NCBI RefSeq assembly: GCF_001975825.1
Contig: NZ_MTKN01000044.1
Location: 1 to 64,000, forward strand
Direction of reading: 5' to 3'
DNA length: 64,000 nt
Origin: [Flexibacter] sp. ATCC 35208
GTDB taxonomy: Bacteria; Bacteroidota; Bacteroidia; Chitinophagales; Chitinophagaceae
The notes beneath the pieces were generated by a model. It was not told the DNA's origin. It did not search any database and saw nothing but the letters and a program-made list of their open reading frames with translations. The position numbers and the translations under genes were made by a program. Position 1 is the first letter of the stretch. The number at the start of each line of letters is the position of its first letter. Below are positions 17,922 to 25,895 of the stretch, piece after piece.

Positions 17922-18608
17922 TTATGGATTTTCAAGATTAATAGCCTGAGTGCGCTTACCCCATTTATATTGATGGGTCCAATATGCCACTTTCATAGAA
18001 AGAATTCCAATACCGGCACCCAGCAATACATCAGAAATGTAATGGCGGTTATTCGCCATTCTAAGCATGCCTACGCCACTGGCTAATCCATAGGCAGCAT
18101 AGGGCATCCAGTGAAACCGGTCTTTGTATTCTTCACAGAGCAGGGTGGCAGCGGCAAATGCCTGTGCGGTATGTCCGGAAGGGAAGGAGTTATATGTAGA
18201 GCCATCCGGGCGAAGCTGATGTGTGTATTTTTTCAGTACATAGACAGATCCCAGCATGAGCAGTTCGCCTTTCATGAGGATGGCAGATCGGTTCAGCAGG
18301 TCTGTTTTTGATTTTACTCCCGCAGCATCCAGCCCATAAGCGATGACCAGTGGTGCAAACTGAAGGTAATTGTCTATACTGGTATGGAACTTTGGCATCA
18401 TTTCATTCCTTTCCTCTACTACTTCCTTTTTGAATGCCTCGTTGCCATTGCCGTTAGAGGCGAGTCCTAAAACAGCCAATGTTAAAGGCAGACTGAGCTG
18501 CCGGACTGTAAATGCCGGATAAGGACGAACAATGATGCTATCCCTTGTCTGGGCATGTAATAATGAGATATAGCAGGTACAAAAATAAAATAGGAGCCAC
18601 TTTTTCAT
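17922..18608 (-). CDS. PAP2-family phosphatase
   Basis: A 228-residue membrane or periplasmic phosphatase of the lipid-phosphate/acid phosphatase superfamily. It has a signal peptide (residues 1-19, ending LHAQ), then the three motifs in order: KKYTHQLRPDG, SFPSGHT and NNRHYISDVLLG, giving the catalytic histidines and arginines. Likely substrates are undecaprenyl pyrophosphate, lipid A or phosphatidate-type lipids. It is the first gene of a two-gene unit with the HD hydrolase. Confidence 0.92.
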   Translation of the reverse strand: MKKWLLFYFCTCYISLLHAQTRDSIIVRPYPAFTVRQLSLPLTLAVLGLASNGNGNEAFKKEVVEERNEMMPKFHTSIDNYLQFAPLVIAYGLDAAGVKSKTDLLNRSAILMKGELLMLGSVYVLKKYTHQLRPDGSTYNSFPSGHTAQAFAAATLLCEEYKDRFHWMPYAAYGLASGVGMLRMANNRHYISDVLLGAGIGILSMKVAYWTHQYKWGKRTQAINLENP

Positions 18609-18870
18609 ATGCTACTTAGTTGAAGTACAAAATTGAACCCCAATTTGGTAGAAATTCTGGATTGGGCTTCCAACATTTCTGCAAAATCACCAGGTAGCTT
18701 GCTGCCTGTGAAATACATGAAATCGGTGTGATAGTAAGCATGGTAGCTGTTTTTGGGGTGAGTCTGGCGCTGCTGGTATCCGGAAATGGATTGAAGCAGG
18801 TTAATATAGAAATGTTAAAGTTTATCAACTTACAGCGGATTAGAGGGCTGGATCCTCTCTTTATAGCTTA

Positions 18871-19029
18871 TTACCAATAGCGTTTCCTACAAGGGATTAC
18901 TTTATTTGTTTCAATATCCATCATCCCGGCCGGTCCGCTAATGCCAGTAGTAATAACGGCAAACCCGTAATAAAGCCTCCAATTACAGTAACCGATAATG
19001 ATGACAATAATCGGTATTGGTTGCTTCAT
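18871..19029 (-). CDS. Small hydrophobic protein, hypothetical
   Basis: A 52-codon frame (159 bases with stop) on the minus strand. It starts MKQPIPIIVIIIGYCNW and continues YYGFAVITTGISGPAGMMD, which gives one or two membrane segments and a basic tail ending CRKRYW. It is too short for standard gene finding. Composition and the two successive stop codons favour a real small membrane protein, but I know no family for it. It lies alone between the PAP2 gene and the EamA gene. An imperfect inverted repeat with ACAGTAAnCGnTAATG arms lies across its start. Confidence 0.35.
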   Translation of the reverse strand: MKQPIPIIVIIIGYCNWRLYYGFAVITTGISGPAGMMDIETNKVIPCRKRYW

Positions 19030-19134
19030 TTGTGCACCCATTACCGATTACTGTGACCAATAGCATGAGGTCCGGTATAGCATCAATTGCCGGCTTCTGC
19101 TTAGGGTGCAGACGTAAGGCATGTTGGTTAAATT

Positions 19135-20040
19135 TTAGCTTGCTGCCGGGCTCAATTTAAATTGTGTCAGGTTATTCATCGCCACTCCTATTACAATAAC
19201 TGTTATGCCAATAGCCTGACCGAAAGAGAGGGCTTCGCCTGCAATCAGGGTGCCCGCCAGTACCGCTACGATAGGGTTAATGAACGTGTGTGTACTTACC
19301 ATAGCCGGAGGCTTGATGGATAACAACCAGATAAAAGACAAATGGGCCAATATCGAACCAAAGAAGATGAGGTATACCAGCGCACTCCAGGATGCCAATG
19401 GAATTGCTCCCCATTGAATAACGTGCCATTCTCCCTGTACGGTGGCGATGATTAAGCTAATCACTCCGCCGATAAACAATTGTTGTGAAACGTTCATCAA
19501 TAGTGAGGCTTTTGTCGGTTTTTTGGAATGAAATGCACCCAATACCCATACGATCGTTCCAAAGATCATGACCATGAAACCTACTGTTCTGCCGTGATCC
19601 ATACCTGCCTGCACCGCCAGACTGTCTCTGAAAAAGATCAATAGTCCTACAAAACCGATGATAATTCCAAGTACGGATATCTTATTCGCAAAGTAGAATT
19701 TCCAGCTTTTTTTGTCGATGAGCATGAACCAGAAGGGTTCCAGTGCGGCCACAATCGCTGCTTCTGTGGATGTAATGTATTGCTCCGCATAGGTCAGGCT
19801 ACCGATACCCATGGTCAGGATTAAGATGCCGGAAATGCTGTTTTGTTTCCATGTTTCAAATCCTGTTGGCTTTTCTCCCTTATATATAAGCCAGGATAAA
19901 AGCAGGACGCCTGCGGTAGTGAATCGGAGTCCTAATAGAATAAATGGTGGAAAGCCTTTGAGGGCATAGGAAATGCCTAAGAAGGTGGTACCCCAGATAA
20001 TGTAAATGCATAAGAATGCTGAGATTTCTTTCAGTTTCAT
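19135..20040 (-). CDS. EamA/DMT-family transporter
   Basis: Ten-helix drug/metabolite transporter of 301 residues built from two EamA repeats (about 5-135 and 150-290). IYIIWGTTFLGISYALKGFPP is the typical first helix of the RhaT/YdcZ-like group, and TEAAIVAALEPFWF and NPIVAVLAGTLIAGEAL mark the ends of the repeats. It probably exports an amino acid or small metabolite. Start 20040 (MKLKEIS) is chosen over 20052. A promoter at 20205-20212 implies an untranslated leader of about 155 bases that contains a three-stem structure at 20112-20163, so post-initiation control is plausible. Confidence 0.9.
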   Translation of the reverse strand: MKLKEISAFLCIYIIWGTTFLGISYALKGFPPFILLGLRFTTAGVLLLSWLIYKGEKPTGFETWKQNSISGILILTMGIGSLTYAEQYITSTEAAIVAALEPFWFMLIDKKSWKFYFANKISVLGIIIGFVGLLIFFRDSLAVQAGMDHGRTVGFMVMIFGTIVWVLGAFHSKKPTKASLLMNVSQQLFIGGVISLIIATVQGEWHVIQWGAIPLASWSALVYLIFFGSILAHLSFIWLLSIKPPAMVSTHTFINPIVAVLAGTLIAGEALSFGQAIGITVIVIGVAMNNLTQFKLSPAAS

Positions 20041-20111
20041 GAAAAATGGCAATAGGTATCCCTTGCGGAATTAGATAAGAAAATAAAAGAGTGTGTAGAT
20101 ATTGAATAGAT

Positions 20112-20163
20112 CAGAACAATGTAACCGGGTAGTTACATCTGGTGTCTTAAGACGGCTGTTCTG
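20112..20163 (-). promoter_or_regulatory. Three-stem structured leader of the EamA gene
   Basis: On the minus strand an outer 7-base stem CAGAACA / TGTTCTG encloses two hairpins: the palindrome GTCTTAAGAC, and ATGTAAC / GTTACAT with a 6-base loop. This is a compact three-way junction inside the leader. I do not recognise it as a known riboswitch class. It could be cis-regulatory RNA or a DNA cruciform. Confidence 0.5.
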
Positions 20164-20204
20164 AATGCAGATTTCATGTTGGACTTATTAGTAATAATAG
20201 GGTG

Positions 20205-20212
20205 CAAAGGTA
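20205..20212 (-). promoter_or_regulatory. -7 element TACCTTTG for the EamA gene
   Basis: Minus-strand TACCTTTG matches the Bacteroidota -7 consensus TAnnTTTG. It is followed by GCACCC and lies about 165 bases before the gene start. Confidence 0.5.
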
Positions 20213-20330
20213 GGGGTTGAATATCAGAATTGCAAATTACAAATTACAAAGTAATGTATCATTTTGAATTTAGTCAAGCAGGCCGCAGGCCCCTGCGATA
20301 ACTTAATCGACCCCTACCAGCAACCATTTA

Positions 20331-20690
20331 TTAATGCTTGCAGAAATAAATATTCCTGACATGGGCGGTAATGATTAATACAGCACCGGCTAATTTGCAC
20401 AGAATCTCGGCAAACTGGCCATGCATAAAATTCCCTGCTATCATCAATAGTAAGCCAATAATGAAGTACAATACCAACGACAACCGGTGGTGGTGTTTGC
20501 GATACCCCCTGATCAAAGCCCAGCTTCCTGCACACATGGATAAGACAATCGTCAGTACTTCCAGCAGTTTATTCTCAATAAACTCAACGCCACACAAAGT
20601 CAGTGTTGTAAATAGCAAGGGTAATAGCACACAATGTATGGCACAGGCTAATGATGCTCCAATTCCGATAGCATCCCATCCTTTATTCAT
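20331..20690 (-). CDS. MerC-domain membrane protein
   Basis: A 119-residue, four-helix membrane protein of the MerC family. It has the paired cysteines in SLACAIHCVLLPLL within helix 1, the usual metal-binding feature, and a His-rich loop YRKHHHRLS. MerC proteins move mercury, or in Bacteroidota often sit in Zur/Fur-type metal homeostasis loci. Start 20690 (MNKGWDAIG) fits the family; 20696 is two codons earlier. It is a single gene with a palindromic operator candidate about 110 bases upstream, and a hairpin at 20728-20754 lies within its leader. Confidence 0.85.
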   Translation of the reverse strand: MNKGWDAIGIGASLACAIHCVLLPLLFTTLTLCGVEFIENKLLEVLTIVLSMCAGSWALIRGYRKHHHRLSLVLYFIIGLLLMIAGNFMHGQFAEILCKLAGAVLIITAHVRNIYFCKH

Positions 20691-20801
20691 AAGCATTCAC
20701 ATTTTTTCAGACATTTTGTACGCCTGCGGCCTGCAACATCAATTGATGCAGGCCTGGATTTAAATAAACGGTATATCTATTGCATCGGTGTTGCAAATAT
20801 A

Positions 20802-20825
20802 GTAACGATTGTTAAACAATGTTGC
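20802..20825. promoter_or_regulatory. Palindromic operator candidate upstream of merC-like gene
   Basis: The core ATTGTT-A-AACAAT is perfect and is extended by GTAAC on the left and GTTGC on the right. A direct repeat TTGCAAATAT flanks it at about 20791 and 20822. The size and AT-rich symmetry resemble Fur/Zur-type boxes. Confidence 0.4.
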
Positions 20826-20864
20826 AAATATTTTTATTTTCTTGTAAATCAACCAAATACATGA

Positions 20865-20878
20865 CTGATCCTAATCAA
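20865..20878. promoter_or_regulatory. Fnr-like palindrome CTGATcctaATCAA
   Basis: Matches 9 of 10 bases of TTGATnnnnATCAA and lies 72 bases before the small ORF at 20950. It may be a chance match. Confidence 0.3.
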
Positions 20879-20949
20879 TCTTTTGCTTGCCGGCCATCAT
20901 TTCCCGCCATCTATACCCTTGGTAACTTCATATTGTAAACCCGTACATC

Positions 20950-21096
20950 ATGAAAAAGTACATCAAAGCAATCTCCTTTATTGCATGTCTGACAATAATT
21001 GGAAACACGGTCAATTTCTTATTAACTAAAACGGTGAAAGGTAGAAAGGTTGCTGCCGGATACAAAACCATGCAGTGCCTGGACGTGCTGGAATAA
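20950..21096 (+). CDS. Small hypothetical protein (48 residues)
   Basis: ATG 20950 opens a 48-codon frame with a basic start MKKYIKAISF, one hydrophobic segment IACLTIIGNTVNFLL and a short polar tail containing one cysteine (TMQCLDVLE). It lies between merC and cysQ on the plus strand, behind an Fnr-like site. It could be a small membrane or exported peptide. No family is recognised, and the evidence is composition and position only. Confidence 0.4.
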   Translation: MKKYIKAISFIACLTIIGNTVNFLLTKTVKGRKVAAGYKTMQCLDVLE

Positions 21097-21271
21097 AAAT
21101 GATTTCGATAGCAATAATGATTGACAGATTACCCGTGAAGATGTGATGGTCATTATCGTTTCAGGAGCCAAATGCTGGTTACTTTTAGGTGCTAAAATGC
21201 TTCGATTTGAAGTTCATACAGCATTTTGTTCCAAAGGTTACGGTGGGTGGATTTCTCTACCCACTCTTTTC

Positions 21272-21279
21272 TATCTTTG
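21272..21279 (+). promoter_or_regulatory. -7 element TATCTTTG for cysQ
   Basis: TATCTTTG lies 4 bases before ATG 21284. This implies a transcript starting at or within a few bases of the start codon. Confidence 0.65.
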
Positions 21280-21283
21280 CCAC

Positions 21284-22045
21284 ATGATGAGGCAATTATT
21301 AGAAATCGCAAATAAGGCTGCTATTGAGGCAGGAAAGGCTATTTTAGATGTATACCATTCGGATAATTTCGATACTGAAAAAAAAGCAGACGAATCTCCC
21401 GTTACGGCTGCTGACAAAGCTGCTCACACTATTATCTCCCAAATATTAGCACAGACGGATCTCCCTATTTTATCAGAAGAAGGCAAACACCAGGATTTTC
21501 AAATAAGATCTGCATGGGAATATTACTGGTTGGTAGATCCGCTGGATGGTACTAAGGAGTTTATCAATAAAAATGGAGAATTCACCGTCAATATAGCATT
21601 GATGCATCATAATAAACCTGTGGGCGGCGTGGTGTATGCCCCTGTATTGGGAGATCTTTATTATGGGAGTGAGGAGACGGGGGTATATAAAAATGATCAC
21701 GCAATTCCTCCTTTAAAATCCAGACGCACTTTACAGGAGCTATTAATTAAACCTTCTATCACCATCATCGCTTCCCGTTCTCATTTATCAGACGAAACAA
21801 AACAATTCATCTCTCAATTCTCCAACGTTACACTTACCTCCATGGGCAGCTCTCTCAAATTCATGCTCCTGGTGGAAGACAAAGCCGATCTGTACCCACG
21901 CCTCTTCCCAACTATGGAATGGGACACTGCTGCAGCACACGCTATATTAAACGCATCTAACCGGGGCGTTTATCATACCACTGTCAAAGAAGAACTCACT
22001 TATAACAAGCCCGAACTCACCAATTCCTATTTTCTGTCATATTAA
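21284..22045 (+). CDS. cysQ: 3'(2'),5'-bisphosphate nucleotidase CysQ
   Basis: Inositol-monophosphatase-superfamily enzyme of about 253 residues that hydrolyses 3'-phosphoadenosine 5'-phosphate from sulfate assimilation. Metal-binding motifs are all present: the Asp in KADESPVTAADKAAH, the Glu pair in PILSEEGK, the core WLVDPLDGTKEF, and the distal MEWDTAAAHAIL. The start is ATG 21284 or 21287, directly after a TATCTTTG promoter; upstream extensions to 21143 are non-homologous. It stands alone with no sulfate-assimilation genes beside it, and the next gene is the receiver-Crp regulator. Confidence 0.93.
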   Translation: MMRQLLEIANKAAIEAGKAILDVYHSDNFDTEKKADESPVTAADKAAHTIISQILAQTDLPILSEEGKHQDFQIRSAWEYYWLVDPLDGTKEFINKNGEFTVNIALMHHNKPVGGVVYAPVLGDLYYGSEETGVYKNDHAIPPLKSRRTLQELLIKPSITIIASRSHLSDETKQFISQFSNVTLTSMGSSLKFMLLVEDKADLYPRLFPTMEWDTAAAHAILNASNRGVYHTTVKEELTYNKPELTNSYFLSY

Positions 22046-22089
22046 TTATATTAACTGATATTTATCATAGATAGTTGTTTCCTTGTTGG

Positions 22090-22103
22090 TTGACAGCCAT
22101 CAA
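22090..22103. promoter_or_regulatory. Fnr-like palindrome TTGACagccATCAA
   Basis: Matches 9 of 10 bases of TTGATnnnnATCAA and is extended by G and C to a 16-base palindrome. Its centre lies about 33 bases before the -7 element at 22126, and hence about 43 before the likely transcript start. That is the place of a class II Crp/Fnr activator site, suggesting autoregulation. Confidence 0.5.
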
Positions 22104-22125
22104 CTAATAGGTCTGCGATTGTGCG

Positions 22126-22133
22126 TAGTTTTG
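22126..22133 (+). promoter_or_regulatory. -7 element TAGTTTTG for the receiver-Crp gene
   Basis: Matches TAnnTTTG. It lies upstream of ATG 22162 and excludes the GTG at 22135 as a start. Confidence 0.55.
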
Positions 22134-22161
22134 AGTGAACTCAAAAAAAATCCACAGCTGT

Positions 22162-23160
22162 ATGTCTACTATTCTTGTTATCGAAGATAACACTGCTGTA
22201 CGGGAGGAAATTGTTGAAATACTTGGGCTGGCAAATTATATGGTATTAGAGGCAGTTGACGGTAAAGAGGGGATATTGCTTGCTGAAGAAAAACATCCTG
22301 ACCTTATTATTTGTGACCTGACTTTACCCATTTTAGATGGGTTTGTCGTCCTCCAGGTATTGAATAATAATAAGGAAACCAGTAGTATTCCATTTATTTT
22401 TCTAACGTCGAGGTCCGACCGGGCAGAGGTTCGGAGAGGCATGGACCTTGGTGCAGATGATTATATTACCAAGCCCTTTGAATCATCGGAACTGTTAAAC
22501 TCGATAGAATGCAGACTCAAAAAATCTGCGGTAAAAAAAGGGAATCTCCTGTTGGACGATCCTTTGCAGGACCTGATCCGAAACCGGAATATCCGTTATT
22601 ATAAAAACAAACAACTCATTTACCAGGAGGGCAATCATCCTTCCTGTCTGTTCTATATCTTAAAAGGAAAAGTTAAAACTTTCAAGGTATGTGAAGATGG
22701 CCGTGAACTTATCACTGCACTTTATAATGAAGGTTTTCTTGGCCATGTGGCTATTATTAATAAAACCAGTTACCACGAAAGCGCTGAAGCGGTAGACGAT
22801 GTAGAACTGGCTGTGATACCGAATGCCGACTTTGACCGCATGGTCACTGAAAACAACTATGCCCAGAATCAGCTTATAAAGATCCTCGCCCAGAATGTAG
22901 ATGATAAAGAAGGACAATTACTAAAAGTGGCATATGATTCACTAAGAAAAAAGACGGCGGACACCCTACTGGCTGTCAATAAGAAATATAACAACGAAGG
23001 CATTCGCATTAGCAGAAGTAACCTGGCGGCTCTGGCCGGCGTGGCGAAAGAATCCTTTGCCCGTACATTGTCCGACTTCAGGGATGAGCAGCTGATTGAC
23101 ATCAAGAAAGGAGTCATTTATATTCTGGATGTAGATAAACTAAGCAGAGTCATTTATTAG
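22162..23160 (+). CDS. Receiver domain fused to Crp/Fnr regulator
   Basis: A 332-residue regulator. Residues 1-120 are a CheY-like receiver (ILVIEDN pocket, phosphoacceptor Asp in IICDLTLPILDG, Lys in DYITKPF). Residues about 150-255 are a cyclic-nucleotide-type beta roll, and 265-332 a Crp winged helix. The recognition helix reads AKESFART, keeping Glu and Arg of the Fnr ExxSR / Crp ExxGR pattern with Ala between. No Fnr-type cysteine cluster is present, so oxygen is not sensed through iron-sulfur here; input is phosphorylation and perhaps a ligand. The Crp half is a paralogue of the fragment at 21-539. Two USP genes follow on the same strand. Confidence 0.92.
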   Translation: MSTILVIEDNTAVREEIVEILGLANYMVLEAVDGKEGILLAEEKHPDLIICDLTLPILDGFVVLQVLNNNKETSSIPFIFLTSRSDRAEVRRGMDLGADDYITKPFESSELLNSIECRLKKSAVKKGNLLLDDPLQDLIRNRNIRYYKNKQLIYQEGNHPSCLFYILKGKVKTFKVCEDGRELITALYNEGFLGHVAIINKTSYHESAEAVDDVELAVIPNADFDRMVTENNYAQNQLIKILAQNVDDKEGQLLKVAYDSLRKKTADTLLAVNKKYNNEGIRISRSNLAALAGVAKESFARTLSDFRDEQLIDIKKGVIYILDVDKLSRVIY

Positions 23161-23242
23161 ATTGATGACGGTCATATTTATTGCCGTCTCTTTTAATGAA
23201 ATTGAAGGCGTTCCCCAATTATTCATTTCTTAATTCAACGCC

Positions 23243-24052
23243 ATGAGAAAAGTAATCGTTGCCTTTGATGGTACACATTATTCTAATGGAGCAATCGGAT
23301 TGGCTAAAAAATTGAATGAAAGTGAAAAGATCCTATTGGTTGGCGCCTTCCTGCCTGAACTTGATTTTTCGGGACTTGGGTATGTATTTGGAGGCGGAGG
23401 GCTCTATGTTCCATTACAGATTGAAATTGATGAAGAAAAGGTAGATGAAAATATTCAGCTGTTCGAAGAGGAGTGTGTCAGGAATAACATTGAATTCCGT
23501 ATACACAAAGATCATTCGCCGCATGCCATTTCGAAATTGCAGAAAGAGAGTAGGTTTGCAGATCTCATGATACTGGGTAGCCAGAAATTTTATGAGAATC
23601 TACGGCTGGAAGTACCCAGCGAATACCTGCGCGATGTGTTGCATGATACAGAATGTCCCGTTATCGTAGCGCCGGAAAAGTTCGACTATCCGGAGAATGT
23701 CATACTTGCATATGATGGCACCCGGTCATCGGTATTCGCCATCAAAATGTTTTCTTACCTCTTTAGTGATCTCTGTGATTGCAGTACCACATTGGTATAT
23801 GCTACGCATAAGCATCAGCCCGAGATACCGGATGAAGATTATATCAGGGAGCTGGCAGGCCGGCATTACAATAATCTTACTTTTCTGCAGTTAGAACTGC
23901 AGGAGATGGGTCAGTTTTTAGAAGGCATTTCCAGGCCAATGCTGGTAACAGGGGCTTTTGGAAGGTCGGGTTTGTCTAATCTGTTTAAGAGAAGTTTTTG
24001 CACGAGTTACATTTCAGAGTACAGGTATCCTGTATTTATTGCGCATAAATAA
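23243..24052 (+). CDS. Universal stress protein (tandem UspA-like)
   Basis: A 269-residue tandem USP starting MRKVIVAFDGTHYSNGAIGLA. The halves join near residue 150, where VILAYDGTRSSVFAIKMF restarts the fold. The end SGLSNLFKRSFCTSYI and YPVFIAHK is like other family members. A glycine-rich loop YVFGGGGLY sits in the first half. A dead copy of this gene, including its upstream sequence, lies at 6072-6218. It is 24 bases before the next USP and follows the receiver-Crp regulator, a probable controller. Confidence 0.9.
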   Translation: MRKVIVAFDGTHYSNGAIGLAKKLNESEKILLVGAFLPELDFSGLGYVFGGGGLYVPLQIEIDEEKVDENIQLFEEECVRNNIEFRIHKDHSPHAISKLQKESRFADLMILGSQKFYENLRLEVPSEYLRDVLHDTECPVIVAPEKFDYPENVILAYDGTRSSVFAIKMFSYLFSDLCDCSTTLVYATHKHQPEIPDEDYIRELAGRHYNNLTFLQLELQEMGQFLEGISRPMLVTGAFGRSGLSNLFKRSFCTSYISEYRYPVFIAHK

Positions 24053-24076
24053 AGCGTTATTTTAAATTTCACGGTT

Positions 24077-24856
24077 ATGAAAAAAATAGTGGCTGTTTTC
24101 GACGGGTCAAAGTTTAGTGACAGTACCCTGCAATATGCAATAAGAATGGGGTTGCAACATAATGCGACCATTACAGGTGTTTTTGCACAGAAGATGGAAT
24201 TTGCCTATGCCGGTGGCGGAGGCAGGAGAAGCGTGGATGGGAGTGCGCAGTTTGAACATGCCTGTCAGCATGCGGGTATTCATTACAATGTACGCAGAGG
24301 AAGTGATGCGGTTACCCAGAGTATTTTGAAAGAAAGCAGGTATGCGGATATGCTGCTGATAGATGCGAGTGAAACAATGAACCCTTTTACAGAAGAATCG
24401 CCGACACCTTTTGTAAAAGATATTCTGGCGAATGCAAAGTGCCCGGTATTATTGTTACCCAGACATTTTACGGATGTACGGAAGATCTGCTGGTTGTATG
24501 ATGGTTCTCCGGTTTCCATTTTTGCATTTAAGATGTTTTCTTATATCCTGCCGGTGTTTAATGCGTTGCCATTGAATGTGGTGACGGTACAGCCGGGAAC
24601 GCATGCGCAGGAATTGCCGTATGAGGGCATGGTGAAAGAGTTGATCGGGATGCATGCGCCGCAGGCCCATTTTATATCCTTGAAAGGGCAGCCGGAGGTA
24701 GAGATCGCTCATTATCTGAAAGAGCAGGCAATGGAATCACTCGTTATATTGGGAGCGTATCAGCGGAATGCCTTGTCCATGTTATTCAGGCCCAGTATGG
24801 CGGATATATTGGTGAGAGAACACCAGTGGCCACTGTTTATAGCACATAATAAATAG
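24077..24856 (+). CDS. Universal stress protein (tandem UspA-like)
   Basis: A 259-residue tandem USP starting MKKIVAVFDGSKFSDSTLQYA. It is a paralogue of the gene at 10090, sharing VLLLPRHFTD, SLVILGAYQRNA-like and LVREHQWPLFIAHNK, but shorter by a loop around 45-60, where this copy has AYAGGGGRRS. High similarity suggests a fairly recent segmental duplication of the stress cluster. It ends the unit; a bidirectional terminator follows at 24973. Confidence 0.9.
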   Translation: MKKIVAVFDGSKFSDSTLQYAIRMGLQHNATITGVFAQKMEFAYAGGGGRRSVDGSAQFEHACQHAGIHYNVRRGSDAVTQSILKESRYADMLLIDASETMNPFTEESPTPFVKDILANAKCPVLLLPRHFTDVRKICWLYDGSPVSIFAFKMFSYILPVFNALPLNVVTVQPGTHAQELPYEGMVKELIGMHAPQAHFISLKGQPEVEIAHYLKEQAMESLVILGAYQRNALSMLFRPSMADILVREHQWPLFIAHNK

Positions 24857-24972
24857 GGTACATGTAAGTGTGGTTGAAGAGGAGACTTTATAAAAGAGGG
24901 TGAATTAAAAATAAATAAAAGCACTGAGCATCGCATAAAGGATTATCTGCCTCCATCAGGTATCCGAAATAG

Positions 24973-25009
24973 AAGAGGGTATATCAAAAGTTTGATACAC
25001 CCTCTTTTT
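24973..25009. terminator. Bidirectional terminator, family-2 repeat copy 1
   Basis: Stem AAGAGGGT..ATCAAA / TTTGAT..ACCCTCTT with A- and T-runs on its two sides. It can end both the USP unit and the minus-strand lipoprotein gene. Bases 24914-24972 carry ATCGCATAAA and TATCCGAA, also found beside the hairpin at 36315. Confidence 0.8.
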
Positions 25010-25013
25010 AATT

Positions 25014-25669
25014 TTATTGAATCATAAACTGAAACTGATTACTTATCTGCTTACTATCATCCACCAGCACATTATACACTATCAATGTATACGTTCCTGC
25101 CGGCAAACCTGACTTTAACCGCAATTGTATTACATGACTTCCCATCGTCCAGTAAAAGGCCGTAGATGCTGTTTCACAATCAGTCGTAGACCTGCTCAGT
25201 TCTACATCAATAGACCTTACAATCATTCCCTGGCTGTCACTGATGCTCATATGGGTTTGCACCACTTTAATAGGAATATTGTAAATGTAAGGAGCGAACA
25301 CATTGAAACCCGCTACACCAAAATTTCCCCAGAAGTAGTCACCTCCATCTTTACATCGTAGGTGCTCAGGTGTTCCAGCCCCTCTGTCAGGTGCATGGTA
25401 TCGCCGGTAATGGTAAGTTTTTTCCATTCAGTCCAGGCCTTGTCGCTGGTTTTGATGTAGGAAATGGTGGCGGTATAGCCATCCGGCGGAACGATGGTGC
25501 CATACTTACCTGTGAAAGTAAATATGATCTCTTCCGGAGTTTTACTCACCAGTTTTAACCGGTGTCCATCTTTATACTCGGTAAGTGTTGGATCTACTGT
25601 TGTCTGATTGTCCTTTTTACAAGCCCCGAACAACAGGCTTGCCACAAACAAGAAAAATAGGTTACGCAT
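25014..25669 (-). pseudogene. Lipoprotein gene with a single frameshift
   Basis: The first frame starts at 25669 with a lipoprotein signal (SLLFGACKKD, lipobox Cys 17) and an fn3/Ig-like domain (GYTATISYIKTSDKAWTEWK), ending at 25313. The other frame continues with FGVAGFNVFAPYIYNIP and SGLPAGTYTLIVYNVLVDD to 25014. The switch falls at a T run near 25320-25326: one more T would give a continuous protein of about 218 residues. It is either a recent mutation or a homopolymer sequencing error. The protein is surface- or periplasm-exposed, of unknown role. Confidence 0.75.
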
Positions 25670-25693
25670 AGGGTTATAAATTATTAAGGGGGC

Positions 25694-25701
25694 AAAAATA
25701 T
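25694..25701 (-). promoter_or_regulatory. -7 element TATTTTTG for the lipoprotein gene
   Basis: Minus-strand TATTTTTG followed by CCCCC lies 24 bases before the lipoprotein start at 25669. Confidence 0.5.
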
Positions 25702-25895
25702 ATTAAATTATTTTAATGTTATAATAAACCTGGTCTAAATCAGCCCTGACAGGGAGAACGATCATTCCAAAAACTGATTATCCCCATATGTTGATTTCTT
25801 TTTCCAACTCTCTTTAATTTAATCGGGACATTTGCCTCCGGACATGATAGATATATTTATTTTATCATTTGTTTAAAAGTTTAAAGAAATCAGAC

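Noticed and set aside
18616-18880. Short frames on both strands, including a hydrophobic plus-strand frame MVAVFGVSLALLVSGNGLKQ
   Set aside because: About 43 codons, no promoter or partner; it may be the tail of a lost membrane protein, but nothing confirms it.
22135-22161. GTG start nine codons before the receiver-Crp start
   Set aside because: It lies 2 bases after the -7 element TAGTTTTG, so it is probably not transcribed; MSTILVIEDN is the natural receiver start.
25869-25895. TTG start nine codons upstream of nrdB
   Set aside because: MGLFDKRV at 25896 is the conserved R2 start for this group and the extension is AT-rich leader.
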